Positions 22,247 to 36,300 of a stretch of 64,000 bases of DNA are shown one piece after another (position 1 is the stretch's first letter; the number at the start of each line of letters is the position of its first letter). Under the pieces are notes generated by a model. It did not search any database, was not told the DNA's origin, and saw only the letters and a program-made list of their open reading frames with translations. The stretch lies in contig JADLSH010000190.1 of the NCBI GenBank assembly GCA_016169945.1, positions 1,674,001 to 1,738,000 on the forward strand. The letters run 5' to 3'. This DNA is from Trachythela sp. YZ-2020 (taxonomy: Eukaryota; Cnidaria; Anthozoa; Malacalcyonacea; Clavulariidae). A program made the position numbers and the translations under genes.

Positions 22247-22656
22247 GCTATATATATACATGTTATGATTGAATTCAAATTCTATCCCGACTCAGAACGC
22301 ATCGTTTGAGATCCAGTGATTGTTCCATTGTTTTTCATTGTTTTAAAAGTACCACTGTTCAGTGTTCTCGATGCATCCTGTCACTGATTGTTTTGACATA
22401 TTTGGACGTTATATCTTGCCGTTCACACTTACTGCTGCTGACGTACGTAATTAAGTGAGTACATGCATAGGTGCATGATGACTTTCAAACTGAGTACTTG
22501 GCTGCAGAACGTCACGGAAATGTACACCTGACCATATACGTAAACTTTAGCATTTATATCACGTCTTTTGAGCAACAGGAAAGGTTTTTACGTGAGGGGT
22601 GTTGCCTACAGTTGATCCGGGTCATAACAAAATGACGTAAACGAACACGGCAGAAC

Positions 22657-22853
22657 AGTATAGAGACGACCAGTAGGGCCACTCATTTGAAATTTTGTGT
22701 GGCCGCTCATTACGCATTGGCAGCCAGTCAATTGCTTTTTCTGGCCACTAAGCAAGCTGGACTAACTTTCCTGGCCAGTAAACTGCATATTTTTGCATAA
22801 AACGCCGGCTACATGTTGCATCGCCGAGTGGCCCTACTGGTCGTCTCTATACT
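22657..22853. mobile_element. MITE, 197 bp, perfect 28-bp terminal inverted repeats
   Basis: Starts AGTATAGAGACGACCAGTAG and ends with its exact complement. All 28 terminal bases match, continuing into GGGCCACTC. A TA on each side of TAGAGACG suggests a TA target (Tc1/mariner-like). Inside, TGGCC.CT blocks recur. The perfect ends suggest a young insertion. Confidence 0.85.
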
Positions 22854-22965
22854 GTGACGGCAGTTTACCTGTCAAAAATTTCAAAGTTCATACAGAAATG
22901 TCGCGTAATATTATTGAATAATTTATAAGTAACGCTATAGCTGGGTTTAACTAAGCACCATAGTT

Positions 22966-23090
22966 CAGCAGATAGTGGTCAACCAGCAGTTTAATATCAG
23001 AGTGAGAAAATAATGTTAATTCTTTTCATTGTATGTAGTAGTTTTGTATTTAGAGGCAAACAAATAGAATTGAGAAATGTAGTTTAATTC
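22966..23090 (+). mobile_element. MITE family 'CAGCAGATGGTGG', copy 2 (partial)
   Basis: Begins TCAGCAGATAGTGGTCAACC and contains CAGAGTGAGAAAATAATG and TTCTTTTCATTGTATGTAGT, shared with copies at 13181 and 50567. The mirrored right end is missing. Confidence 0.6.
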
Positions 23091-23469
23091 GGTTGCTGCC
23101 TTGCCAGTTGCTAATTCTATCACTATGAGCACGTCTGAAGTTGACTACCAATTACCATCGCTGCCCTGCAACACTTATTCAAACCAATTGCTATTTGGTG
23201 TAGCCTATTTGCAATACTGCGCACTAGAATTTTTCAATCTCTTTTTGTACGAAATGTTTGAAGTCTCATTACCCTTACTTATCTTTCGCAACTTCTCCCT
23301 AATCCTTTGTATTGTATTGTATAAACTTTATTTAAACAGGATTTACATAAACCTCTTTTCAGTGAAATACACTGCTATCAATAAGAGTCCTGTATCTAGC
23401 AATACTTAACAAATTATTAATTTAGTAGTATGATGAGTAATATGTTCAATAGAACTATAGTTCCAACAA

Positions 23470-23880
23470 TTTCCTCAAGCAGATCGGAAAGACAAGAATG
23501 TGTTCTTCTGTCGAACTGGTAAAGGAAGACTATTAAAAGTTCATGCTCCCTGGTAGTAGAAGCCTTTCTTAGCCGAGACTAATTTTACTCTTGGCAAAAT
23601 TACACTATATCCCATTATTTCTAGTATTTCTCTCATGATTCATTAATTTAAAATATCCATTAAAAGGATCACAAGACATATGATTTAATGATTTATAAAC
23701 TGTTAGAGAAGCCATGTAAATAAGAACTGAGCCAAGATCAGATATTTTTATAAAAACTAAACTTTCCCTATGTTCGTGGAGAATTATCCTTCTGGCACGC
23801 CTTTGGATATCATCAAACCGTTTTCTAACAAAACCATTCGTTTCTGAACCATTCTGGACAAACATTTCGCTACCCCACGC
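23470..23880 (-). mobile_element. LINE remnant, reverse transcriptase C-terminus
   Basis: Minus-strand frame from 23865 contains DDIQRRARRIILHEHRESL and VYKSLNHMS, the pattern of the end of CR1/jockey-type polymerases. After 23605 a neighbouring frame continues with LPRVKLVSAKKGFYYQGA and TFNSLP before decaying. Truncated at the 5' side. Confidence 0.65.
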
Positions 23881-24375
23881 CTATTCGCGGGCTAATTAAA
23901 AGTCAGCGCTGTCAATTGCTAGATTTAAACAGCAGGTGCACAAGGGCGTGAATGCATAAATTTAAATCTCTTTCATTCTTGGGAAACAATTTTGTCTTTT
24001 AAAACCAGTCATCGGAGTTTCCTAGAATTCCAGGTATGTATGTATTAAGTATTAACGAGAATTGCTACAATTACTGTAAATTAGAGGGTTTATAAATTAT
24101 ATTGTTACGGATTTTTTCAAGTATTTTGAAACACGGTGCGAAACTATAATTATACAGTAGATAAATACAAATCGAAAGTATTAAAATACCGCGTGAAAAT
24201 GCAGAATAACAGGTATAAAAGTTGGAGATTATGTCTTGCATGTAACTTAATTGCTTTACTACTTTCAATAGGTGGGGAAAAGGTAAAGAAAAACACGCTT
24301 TCGGTTTTATCGGGTGTTTGGGACTACGGCGCGTGTTCAATGCCGCATGTGTGTCGGTAGGAACTAGATCATTCC

Positions 24376-27300
24376 ATGGCCGAAAGTAAGAGATTTTTAG
24401 TATTTACTGTAATTATTATAGTATTGTAAAGCATTTTGTATATAAACTTTACATTTTTATAATTTTATTTTCATTATTGCGGGTAAACGCCTCAATTTTT
24501 GATACATGAAAGCATGTTGAGCATATGTCACTGGCTTTGATTCCAGGAAAATGAACTGAATACCCGGAAATGCCGGAAGCTCTCAGTAACACGAGAAACA
24601 TTGACTTGAATAGCATTATATGGAGGCATAGTCACTCTATGATGGAGGGCATGTCCAAATATTTTAGGATTTTTTAACAGAGTGTTTAGTAGGAATTAGA
24701 ACTTGATAGTTATATTTGAGATATATTATCCTGCTGCAAACGAGAGCTCTTGGCTGAGCTCACCAGTCATCACATGAGAGATCTTTGTGCTATTAAAGGT
24801 CCCCGACATGATAGATCTTTGGGCTAAGGTTCCCGACAGTGGGGCCCAAACTTTTTGTTTTCTCCGACCCACGCTACATTAATCCAGACTATTAGGGCCT
24901 TCGGTTGAAACATCAAAGTTCTTGTAGAATTTTTTCAGGTAGAAAATTTTTGAATTTTGCATCTCTGAAACGGTATTTCCTGCATTTTGAGGGTACTTTG
25001 TGGTAGAATCGAATTATCACACTCGTTATAAAACGTAGACTCTTCCCCTACAAGATGCAAATTTCCCCCCTGTAGAGGCTGACAGCCCCTGTGGGCCCCT
25101 CTGGCGCCTGACCCCTGCTTTGTCTCATGGCCTTGCGAGGTAGAATTCTCAGCAAAAACCACATGCACAGAAGAGAGTGGCTGATAATTATAATGGCCTT
25201 GCAAGGTCGTAATAGTCCTCAGTTGCTTTGTAATGATATACTTTGAATCATTAATTAACAGGGCAGAGGCACTGTGGTCATCGACTACCAACCTTAGTAG
25301 AACTTATTCAAAGTATTTTGCAGAAGTATCCTGATGGAGGGCAAATTCTGAAGGTATACATAAATTTATTAAGAATTAGTCTGAACTAGTTGGTACTTTT
25401 TCTTTGCTTTTTCTCTTCAGTTTTCTATTATGCTCCTTTACACACTATTATGTCAAAGATAATGCCTGTGGGGAGGGAGGGGGGGGGGGGCAATTGAGGT
25501 TTAGAAAAGCAAACTACAGCTTTGAGCACATGATCGTGATCCAGAGTGGTCATACCTGAGGCAGGCATATTTTCACACTATTCCTTGGGACTATTCTATC
25601 TCACAATAGCAATTTAAATCACTGACTTCGTATTGAATACAAAAAGAACTCAGCTACCTGACTAGCCTGAAGTCTCAATATTTATATATATTACAAATGA
25701 ATAGGAAAGCCATGCAATTCTGCCATGACCTAGGGATTACTATTGCACAATTATATAGGCAATAAAGTGTGAGGGCCAGTGATGTATTAATATTCATAAT
25801 AGTAATGAAACATGCAAAAACATACAGGATGACAAGGATGACTAGAAATTGCATGCTGAGACATGGTGTGGCCCACAAAAACCACCCAAGGCCAGAGATT
25901 TCCAAAGGAGTTCAGTCGGTCAGATCGATCAAATTATTAAATGGAACACAAAACGTTTGGGCTTTTAAAGGACCATTCAGGTCCATTCTAGCCAGATTTT
26001 CAAATAACCTGGACCAGATCTTTCAATCAATACAGAAACAGAAATTCTGGTTCTACCAGTGTGGCCATTAAATGCAAAGCACGCCCCAAGTTGACCCAAC
26101 ATTTTTGCCCAAACGCAAGGTAAAATAGTTAAAGATTATGTCCATTTGAATCTGCATGAGCATGTGCATGCAGAAATTAAAGCACTGTCCTAAGATGTGT
26201 AACAAACCATATCATAACATGGTTATATAAAACTTTTAACAGGAATTGATTCAGAATGCAGATGATGCAGGTGCGACCGAAGTCAGTTTTCTGTTTGATG
26301 AACAAAATTATGGAGTGGAATCGTTGGAAAATCCTGAGCTCACTCGTTTTCAAGGCCCAGCTCTTTACTGTCACAACAATGCTGTGTTCAAGGAGCAAGA
26401 TTGGGAAGGCATTCGTAGTCTCATGAACAGTAACAAGAAAGAGGATCCTTTGAAAATTGGCCGTTTTGGTATTGGGTTTAATTCAGTTTATCATATAACA
26501 GGTAATTACTAAACAAGACAGTATACATTTTTTACACAATGTATATATAACTATATATATGTTCAGCTAGTTTTATTTGTTATATTTGCTCCATTGACTC
26601 CGGCAGGCCCCCCCAATTTGCCTCCCTCTTCATTGCCTCCCCCTCTCATTGCCTCACCCTCTCATTGCCTCCCCCCTCATTGCCTCCCCCTCTCATTGCC
26701 TCCCCTCTCATTGCCTCCCCCTCTCATTGCCTCCCCCTCTCATTGCCTGCCCCCTCATTGCCTCCCCTCTCATTGCCTTCCTCATTGCCTCCCCCTCATT
26801 GCCTCCTCTCATTGCCTTCCCCTCATTGCCTCCCCTCATTGCCTCCCCTCATTGCCTCTCCCCTCATTGCCTCCCCCCCTCATTGCCTCCCCCTTATTGC
26901 CTCCCCTCTCTCATTTCCTCACCCTCTCATTGCCTCCCCCTCTCATTGCCTCCCCTCTCTCATTGCCTCCCCTCTCATTGCCTCCCCCTCTCATTGCCTC
27001 ACCCTCTCATTGCCTCCCCTCTCATTGCCTCCCCTCTCATTGCCTCCCCCTCTCATTGCCTCCCCCCTCATTGCCTCCCCTCTCATTGCCTCCCCCCTCT
27101 CATTGCCTCCCCCTCTCATTGCCTCCCCTCTCATTGCCTCCCCTCTCATTGCCTCCTCTCTCATTGCCTCACCTCTCATTGCCTCCCCTCTCATTGCCTC
27201 CTCTCATTGCCTCCTCTCATTGCCTCCCCTCTCATTGCCTCCCCTCATTGCCTCCCCTCTCATTGCCTCCCCTCATTGCCTCCCCTCTCATTGCCTCCCT

Positions 27301-30300
27301 CTCATTGCCTCCTCTCATTGCCTCCCTCTCATTGCCTGCCCCCTCATTGCCTCCCCTCATTGCCTCCCCTCTCATTGCCTCCCCTCTCATTGCCTCCCTC
27401 TCATTGCCTCCCCTCTCATTGCCTCCCCTCTCATTGCCTCCCCTCTCATTGCCTCCCCTCATTGCCTCCTCTCATTGCCTCCCTCTCATTGCCTCCCCTC
27501 TCATTGCCTCCCCTCTCATTGCCTCCTCTCATTGCCCCTCTCATTGCCTCCCTCTCATTGCCTCCCCTCATTGCCTCCCCTCATTGCCTCCCTCTCATTG
27601 CCTCCCCTCTCATTGCCTCCTCATTGCCTCCCCTCATTGCCTCCTCTCATTGCCTCCCCTCTCATTGCCTCCCCTCTCATTGCCTCCCCTCTCATTGCCT
27701 CCCTCTCATTGCCTCCTCTCATTGCCTCCCCCTCTCATTGCCTCCTCATTGCCTCCCCTCTCATTGCCTCCTCTCATTGCCTCTCCCCCCTCATTGCCTC
27801 CCCCCTCTCATTGCCTCCCCCCTCATTGCCTCCCCCTCTCATTGCCTCCCCTCATTGCCTCCCCTCTCATTGCCTCCCCCTCATTGCCCCCTCTCATTGT
27901 CTCCCCTCATTGCCTTTCCTTGTTGCCTCCCCTCATTGCCTCCCTCTCATTGCCTCCCCCCTCATTGTCCCCTCTCATTGCCTCCCACCCTCATTGCCTC
28001 CTGCCCTTATTGCCTCCCCTCATTGCCTCCCTTATTGCCTCCCCCTCTCATTGTCTCCCCCGCTCATTGCTTTTCCCCTTGTTGCCTCCCCTCTCATTGC
28101 CTCCCCTCATTGTCCCTCTCATTGCCTCCCACCCTCATTGCCTCCCGCCCTTATTGCCTCCCCTCATTGCCCCCCTTATTGCCTCCCCTCATTGCCCCCC
28201 TCATTGCCTCCCCCTCTCATTGCCTCTCCCCCTCATTGCCTCCCCCCCTCAATGCCCCCATCTTCTGACATTGATAGACTAAATAAAATTACAAACTTAT
28301 GGGTTTAAATACGCAACAGTGTTTTGTATCTATAATTTTGCAAAATTAAATTGATTACGAAATCAATATGCATATTGGTGTTACTGTTAGATAGCCCAAA
28401 ATTTAATTTATGTTAAATTATGTCCAATTTTAGCATAAATATATTCATGCAATATATTTTTAGTTCTGTGTTTTTAGCATTGTGTTTCATTGTAATAATC
28501 AACTAACCACAAAACCTGTTCTTATAAGTTGGTGCCGACCCAATTCAAGTGCTATTGCCTTTGGGCAAACAGTTCCAGGACTATAGTTTAGCCATTGCTT
28601 GTGTAAGTTTCTGCCTTGTTTATTTGCAGACCTTCCTGCCATTGCAAGTGGCGATAGAATTGCATTTTTGGACCCGCATGAAGAGTATTTCAGAGATAAA
28701 AAAGGTAAGGGGAGTTCTGTAACCTTCTCTTACTTAGACGAAAAACCATTACAAGGGAAGACCAGAGATCAATTCATGCCATTCCATGATATATTTGGTT
28801 GTGATTTGAAAGACTCTGAAAATTATGAAGGCACGCTTTTTCGCTTTCCTTTACGCACGACACCCTCTGAGTTATCGGATAAAAGATACACTAAAGACAA
28901 GGTGTTGGAATTGTTTCGTTCGTTGCAAAAAGAAGCATCCGTTGTTCTTCTTTTCCTCAAGAAAATCTGCAGCATTAGTTTATACAAGCGTTCTGAGAAT
29001 GGCGAAATCGAGTGTACCTTCAAGGTTGAAATTGCAGAAGACTCGCGCGATGAAGTTATAAAAAGACGGGAGGAATTTTTGAGCAAAGCAACAACTAAAT
29101 GTGAGATATCTGATTCGAGATATGTTATGAATGTTAAAGTAACGATTGGCTCAACTACCCACACATACCGATGGCTTATTGTCAATCAGATTGGTTCTCA
29201 CGTGGAACGTATTTCCGAATTGGCCACAAAAGAGAATCTTCCTCCTTGGGTAGGCATGGCATTACCTTTGGACGATGTAACAAGCAACACAAACACCGGA
29301 AGAATATTCTGTTTCCTTCCTCTACCTCCTGATGTTGACTGCGAGACTGGCCTTCCTGTTCATGTTCACGGCGCCTTTGCTTTGACCGACAACCGTCGTG
29401 GTCTTGTCTGGCCTGGAGCAGATAACCAGAGTTCGACGGCTGAGTGGAACAAGTTGTTACTTATGAACGTAGCTGTTGATGTATATTCGAAACTTCTTCG
29501 TGTCCTCTTGGAAAATTCACCATCCATTGAGATCGATGAAGGTTCCCGAAGCCAATTGGTGTACGCCACTTTGCCATGCAAAAATAAAGTGAAAGGACAT
29601 TGGCAAGTAATTTTGGATCCTCTTTTTAAGAAATTATCACAAGAACATTGGAAGCTCTTTCTTGCACAACACGTATCCGGTAATTCTTGGATTGGGTTAC
29701 AAGGTGGTATTGTTGATCGTCTGTTTGACAACAACATTCGTGAAACAGTGATAAGAGCGTTGCTGGGCTGCTCCGAAACTGTCATCACCAACGTTCCAGC
29801 TCATGTGCTGGAAATCGTGGACAACTACTTTCCACAATCACGTGATATCACTCCAGGCTTACTGCGATCAGTTTTAAAATCACAACACGACTTCAGAGCT
29901 TCGCACGAGGATAAAATAAAATTGCTGGAATATATTTTGGAAGATTGTCCCACAGATGATCTGGAAGGAGTTCCCCTGCTCCCTTTAGCAGATCTGGAGT
30001 TTTCCAAATTCACGTCGAACAGCTATGCCAATAATCCTTCATCGTCTGTTTTCGTAGCCACTTCAGGTTGCCCGCGATCTGTGCTACCAAATATAAATAA
30101 TCGCTTTTTGAGTGAAGATATTCCGACGACGGTGAAAGACAAGCTTCAAACACTGGCAACTGAGGATCTTCAAAGCAAACACGCCACCCAGCTAGTGTTG
30201 TTGAACAAAGAGATCGTACTACAAAACCTTCGTTCCTGTTTGCCAAAAGAATGGTTTAATAACATCCATGAAATAGTCCAGTGGATGCATGAGAAAGCTG

Positions 30301-33300
30301 GTCATCCTTCAGAATTCTGGCTAGGAGAGATATGGTCTTGGATTAATTCCCATTTTTCAGATTCACTCCAGTCCTTTGATGGCCTTCCACTTATTCAGTT
30401 ACCTACACAAGTTGAGGTTCCGTACACGAAACTTGGCGTCTTGTCTAAACAGTCCAAGTTTATTTTTGCTTCTGATACCTCTGGTAACTCTCTTCCAGCT
30501 GTAGTTGTTAACCTGCTTGAAGCATCTGGTTGTACTGTGGTACCCAATCAATCTTCCCACTTGAGACATGCGGACATCAACACGTACGTCGCCTCTGCTA
30601 CTCCAACTGGTGTCATGACTGTTCTTAGCCGGGCTTCGTTAGAAAAAGCACAAGAGCATGTCAAGTTATGTACTTCAGATGAACGACATGAGCTACGAGA
30701 GTTTTTGTCTCGCCTTCCAACCAACCTGAGCTCTACCCATCGTGGTATATTACTCTGTTTACCATTATTTAACACACTAGACGGCTCCAGCGCGGCTATT
30801 CAAACAGGAAACCAAACCGTATCTGTGGCCGAGTCCAACTTTACTTTTCCCGCTGATTTCAAGTTTCGTAAGTGCAACCAAATCATCTCATCTGCCGATA
30901 CAAGCTCCCAGCAATTGTTGCAGCTGTTAGGTGTCAAGACTCTCAATTCCGCAGAAGTATTTGTTAAATTTTTGTTTCCGGACATCGGAGCACGGAATGT
31001 TTATGACCTTAACGAGACAGCGAAGATAATGCTTTGGATAATAGCAAGAGTGATTGAGTTCAAGTCGCAGTGTGATAGTTTCATTGAAGAAATGAAGCAT
31101 TTACCATTTGTTCCTACTGACGAAGGTGAAATTTTAAAACCTAGTGAACTTTACGATCCTAGTGATGCTACAATCATGAATCTATTCCATGGCGAGCAAA
31201 ACAAATTTCCCAGACATGACTACCGCGAATCACATGTGGTGTCAATATTGAAAGATCAGATGGGATTACGTACCATAGATAAAATAACGGTGAATGAATT
31301 GTTTGGAGTCGCTACAAGTATCAGTACGTCGTCGACGTTGTCATCAAACTGTAAACTCCAAGCTTTAGTGAAGATCCTTAACGATATTCCAGATTATCTT
31401 AATCAAAATGTTAGCTCGGGTGTTGCATTGAAATCTGAATTACTCGGTGTAAAGTGGTTACCTCGTGCTACAACTTCTCAAACAGTTTGTCCACGCTTTC
31501 CGCAATCCATGGAATGGTATACTTGTGATGCCCAATATTTTACACCGCGTGAGCTTTGTGATAAATCACACGCTTTGGTTGTTGGTTCGTCAATGCCAAT
31601 CCTCGACATCGACCTCAATGAAAAAATTCGAGAAGAACTGGGTTTGAGGGTTGGTCCTCCTGTGGAGCGAGTTGTTGCTCAACTTAAAATGGCAATCCAG
31701 GTATGGTCCAATGTGAATGAAAGAAAAGTTTGTGCTTTGTTTAAGGAAATGGTCGTCGCTATCTACACTCAACTCGCAGGCTATCCGAAGGAAACTGTTA
31801 TTACACGATTGAACGATGCTTCTGTGGGACACTGGATCTGGCATGGAGCTGGATTTTGCTCGCCTTCACAAACAGCCTTGGAGATGGATTTTCCGTTGGA
31901 TTTACGCCCGCAACTGTTCATTTTACCCGAAGAACTCAAAGACGATGTGAAACTACAACAATTCTTTCTTGAAAATGGCGTGCGTGAAAAGTTTTCTGAA
32001 GAAGACGTTGTTTCAGTTCTTCCTGGTTTGAAGCAAAAACACCAGACGCCTGACCTTCATACAGACGATGTTGAGAAGGATTTAAATTTATGTCGCTCCA
32101 TCTTAGAATGGCTTGCTAAAAGTGGAAAAAGTCTGTCAGAAAGCATGAAAGAGAACTTGCTATTTCCCGTAGAAAATGAAGAGAATATTTTGATGCTGCA
32201 ACATTACAAGGAGTGTGCTTACTGTGATGTTGACTGGCTACGCCGTGGCGAGTCAGAGCTAAATATCCCTCATGACGAACATCCGTTAATCCACAATTCA
32301 GTACCAACAAAGATAGCGAAGTCCCTGGGCGTCCCGACGTTAAGCTCTTGCTTGTTGTCAGCAGAAACATTGGGTTTTGAACAAACTGGCCCTAGTGAGC
32401 CAATTACCACACGAATTCATAACATTCTGGAGGATTACAAGGAAGGCGTCGCAGTTTTTAAAGAATTGATTCAAAATGCTGACGATGCTGGTGCCAGTAA
32501 AGTTCGTTTCCTGATCGACTGGAGAATTGGTCCGAAAGATAGGCTCTTGGCAACTGGCATGTCCGAATGCCAAGGCCCTGCATTGTGGGCTTACAACGAT
32601 GGCCTGTTTAGCGATAAGGACTTTGAAAACATCAACAAACTCGCTGGCGCAACAAAGAAGGAGGATATTTCAACCATTGGAAGATTTGGTCTTGGCTTCA
32701 ATGCCGTGTATCACCTTACAGACGTGCCGAGCTTCGTAAGTAGAGAGTACTTTGTTATGTTTGATCCAAACTGCCATCATTTACAACACCTCATCAGAGA
32801 TGCTTCGCGTCCTGGAATACGTATCAACCTGGTAATGAACCCGAAACCACTGAAAGCATTTAAAGACCAATTCCAACCATATCGTGGGATATTTGATTGC
32901 AACATGGACTACAAAGAACAGGAATCGTTTCATTATAATGGGACATTATTTCGGTTTCCATTGCGGACATTAGTGCAAGCTGGGAAGAGTGAAATATGCC
33001 AGACAGTGTATGATAAAGAAAAAGTTAAGGCAATCGTCGATTCGCTCAGAGAGAGTGCTTCGTTGCTATTGGTTTACACTGAACACGTGACTGAGGTAGA
33101 GCTATTTGAGTTAAATAGCGACCAGAAGCCAGAACAGATGCAACCGATTTTGTCCGTGAAGAAGACTGGTGATAGTGTAGTCAACGGCACACCGTTCATC
33201 AAGACATGTTCAGAATGGTGGAAAAACAAAATGCGAGATGAAGCTACCTTGAACAAATGCCCTTCTAAATCACAGTGTATTACAATCGACGTAGTCGAGT

Positions 33301-36300
33301 CAACTACATCTTCATCTGGTGAGATTCAGCAAGTAAAATCGCAAGAATCGTGGCTGACCACTTCGTGCATGGGAACAGAATCGTCTTCCAAACTGGCGCT
33401 TACGTCCGAAGGTCGAGAAAAAGGTCTGATGCCGTTTGCTGAAATTGCAGCAAAATTAAATTGTTGTGAGAAGACTGGAACAGAAATTCCTCTAGTCGTT
33501 CCAGGAGAGGCATTTTGTTTTCTACCACTCTCCATTCAAACTGGACTCCCTGTACACATCAACGGTTACTTTGCTATCATGTCTAATCGTCGTGCAATCT
33601 GGGAACGCGGTATAACAGAACACGATCAACCGTTTGAAGGTGATTGGAATGCAAGCTTACTGAGTGATGCGATCGCTTGTTCGTATATTCAACTCTTGCA
33701 AGAAATCAAGTGTAAACTTCCTGAGGATGCTACCAACAGACTTCAAGCAATGTTGCCATGTTACGATACATTACACTCAACAACCTGGGAACCATTGGTA
33801 AAGAGTATTTATGACAAAATTGTAAGCGAATCCTTAGCGTTGTTCTGGTGTAATGAAAAATGGCTGGATATCAACAGTGGCTTCATTCTTGACGAGGACC
33901 TGCGCAAAGCTCCTGGAGTGATCTCAACCATGAATTCTTTGGACGAAGATGTCCTGGATTTGTCGGAAGAAGTTTGTCAATCGTTTAAGAAATCTGGCCA
34001 TGAAGATACCTTAAAAAGTCGTACATTAACCCTGGAGCGATTTTTCAAAGAGTTATTCTTTCCAAACATTTCCAGAATAACGCAAGATTTACGAGAACCG
34101 CTGGTCCGCTATGGTTTGGATTGCATACTCAAAGGTCATAAGGAATTAGAGATGTTGTTTAGAGAAAACAAATCCATTTTAAACGATGACGAACAACTGA
34201 AGAAACCAGCAGATCTTTTCGATCCCGATGACCCTCACTTACAGGAGTTGTTTTTTCAAGAACCTGGAAAATTTCCCAGTCAAGTTTTTGCCAACGACCT
34301 TTCGCTCCTATCTGTGTTAAAGAAGTTAGGTCTGCGTAGCAAAGCTATGATAATGTCCGAGGAATTGTTGAATGTTGCCAAGGCCATTTCATTGTCCGAG
34401 TATTCGGCTCCGTTGATTACAAAGAGCCAAGCTTTGGTAAACACTCTTCAGTCCAAGCAAGAATACCTTTCACAAGATGTTAACGGATGTAGTGGTACAC
34501 TTAGACAAGAGTTGCGAGGCATTAAGTGGCTTCCACGCGCACGATCACCGCCCGAGAGCTGCCGATACCCTGAGAAAATGCCTTGGCTTGATGTAGAAGA
34601 CGCTTTCTTTTCACCTGATGAACTTCGCAGTAAATCCCAGGCTCTTTTGATTGGCTCTGGCATGCCTGTCGTTGACGTAATTCCAGAAAATTTCCTTGTT
34701 GAGTTGGGCATCGATTCGGAGCTTCCGCTTGAGAAAGTCATTGAACAACTCTCCAAAGCTGTCCAGATGTGGTGCACTGATCCTCTGATGAATTCTACAT
34801 CGCGATTTCAAGACTTGATTCTAGCCATTTATCAGCATCTCGCAGAAGTTCGTCAAGATATACTTTCCGAAGCACTAAAACAGGCTGAAATCGCACACTG
34901 GATCTGGCATGAAGCTGGCTTCGCTTCTCCTGCACAAGTGGCAATAGAAAATGACTTTCTTATAGATCTACATCCTCACTTGTTCTTTTTGCCAAAATAT
35001 CTTCACCAAAATGAAGCACTCAGAGAATTCTTTGTCAGAAACGGAGTAAGGAGAAAGTTCTCCAAAGAAGACATCGTCTCAGTTTTGTCATCGGTAAAGG
35101 AAAAACACGAAAGTGGCTCACCCAAAACATCCGAAGAGATCAAGCATGACGTCGAATTATGCCGTTTTATAGTCGAGTGGCTCGTTAATGGTGACGAACA
35201 GTTGTCCGTCGACTTGCAAGAAAACGTTTTGGTTCCCGTTCAGAATAACGGGAAATCATTAGTGCTGAAGCCGTGCAAGGATTGTACATTCTGTGATCAT
35301 GAGTGGTTGCGTCAAGGTCGATCGGAACTCGATATTCCTGAAGAATTCTTTCTTATTGATGAATCAATATCGGCGAAAATAGCAAGATTGTTAGGAGTGA
35401 AACCATTAAGTACTTGCTTGATGTCAGGCGAGGAACTTGGTTTTGAACAAACCGGACCTTACGAGCCATTGACAACGAGATTAAATAATATCCTTTCAGA
35501 ATACAAAGAAGGCGTTGGTGTATTCAAAGAGTTGGTCCAAAATGCCGATGATGCTGGTGCAACGAAAGCCTGCTTTCTTATTGACTGGAGAGAAGGCCCA
35601 AACAAAAGCCTTTTTACACCTTCTATGTCCGAATGCCAAGGTCCAGCGCTCTGGGCTTACAACGATGGTGTTTTTAGCGATGAAGATTTCAAGAATATCA
35701 ATAAGTTGGCCGGAGCAACGAAAAGAGAAGACCTCGAAAAAATTGGACGCTTTGGACTTGGTTTCAACGCCGTTTATCATCTTACAGACGTGCCAAGCTT
35801 TCTGAGCAGACAATATCTTGTTATATTTGATCCAAATATCCAGCATTTGATTGGAAAAATAACGGAGACGCGTCCCGGGCTTCGCGTTGACCTTGCAAAG
35901 AATGCAAGACCACTGACAACATTTGTTGATCAGTTTCAGCCATACCACGATGTTTTCCAATGCGATACCCGCCCGCAAGATGAGAAGAGATTTAACTTCA
36001 ACGGGACGTTATTTCGCTTCCCTTTTCGAACCATGTTGCAAGCAAGCAGAAGTAAAATAAGTCAAGAAGTTTACGGCGCAGAGAAGGTGAAAGCTCTAGT
36101 CAATAGTCTGAAAGAAAGCCTGTCACTGCTTATGTTATACACACAACGCGTGAACGAAGTCGAGGTGTATGAGCTTGGCAAGAACGAAGAGCCTCGGGCG
36201 ATGCGTTTGATATTATCGACTAAGAAAAGTGTGGCGTCTGTAAATCTGGAGCTCGATCCAAACCATGCTGAAGATCGACCTGAAAACAAACCTGACGTTC

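Larger units (their letters stand above)
20548..24375. other. Intergenic transposon-rich region before sacsin
   Basis: No supported host exon was found. It contains MITEs at 21801-22246, 22657-22853 and 22966-23090, a palindrome AACGGTTTTAAACCGTT near 20730, and a LINE remnant at 23470-23880. The 102-codon open frame at 23101 lacks any recognisable domain and runs into AT-rich repeat sequence. Confidence 0.6.

Noticed and set aside
23101..23409. 102-codon gene
   Set aside because: Hydrophobic AT-rich translation over repeat-like sequence with no domain.
26594..28308. Three overlapping 540-560-codon genes
   Set aside because: Open frames produced by a stop-free 15-bp repeat; the stretch is an intron of sacsin.
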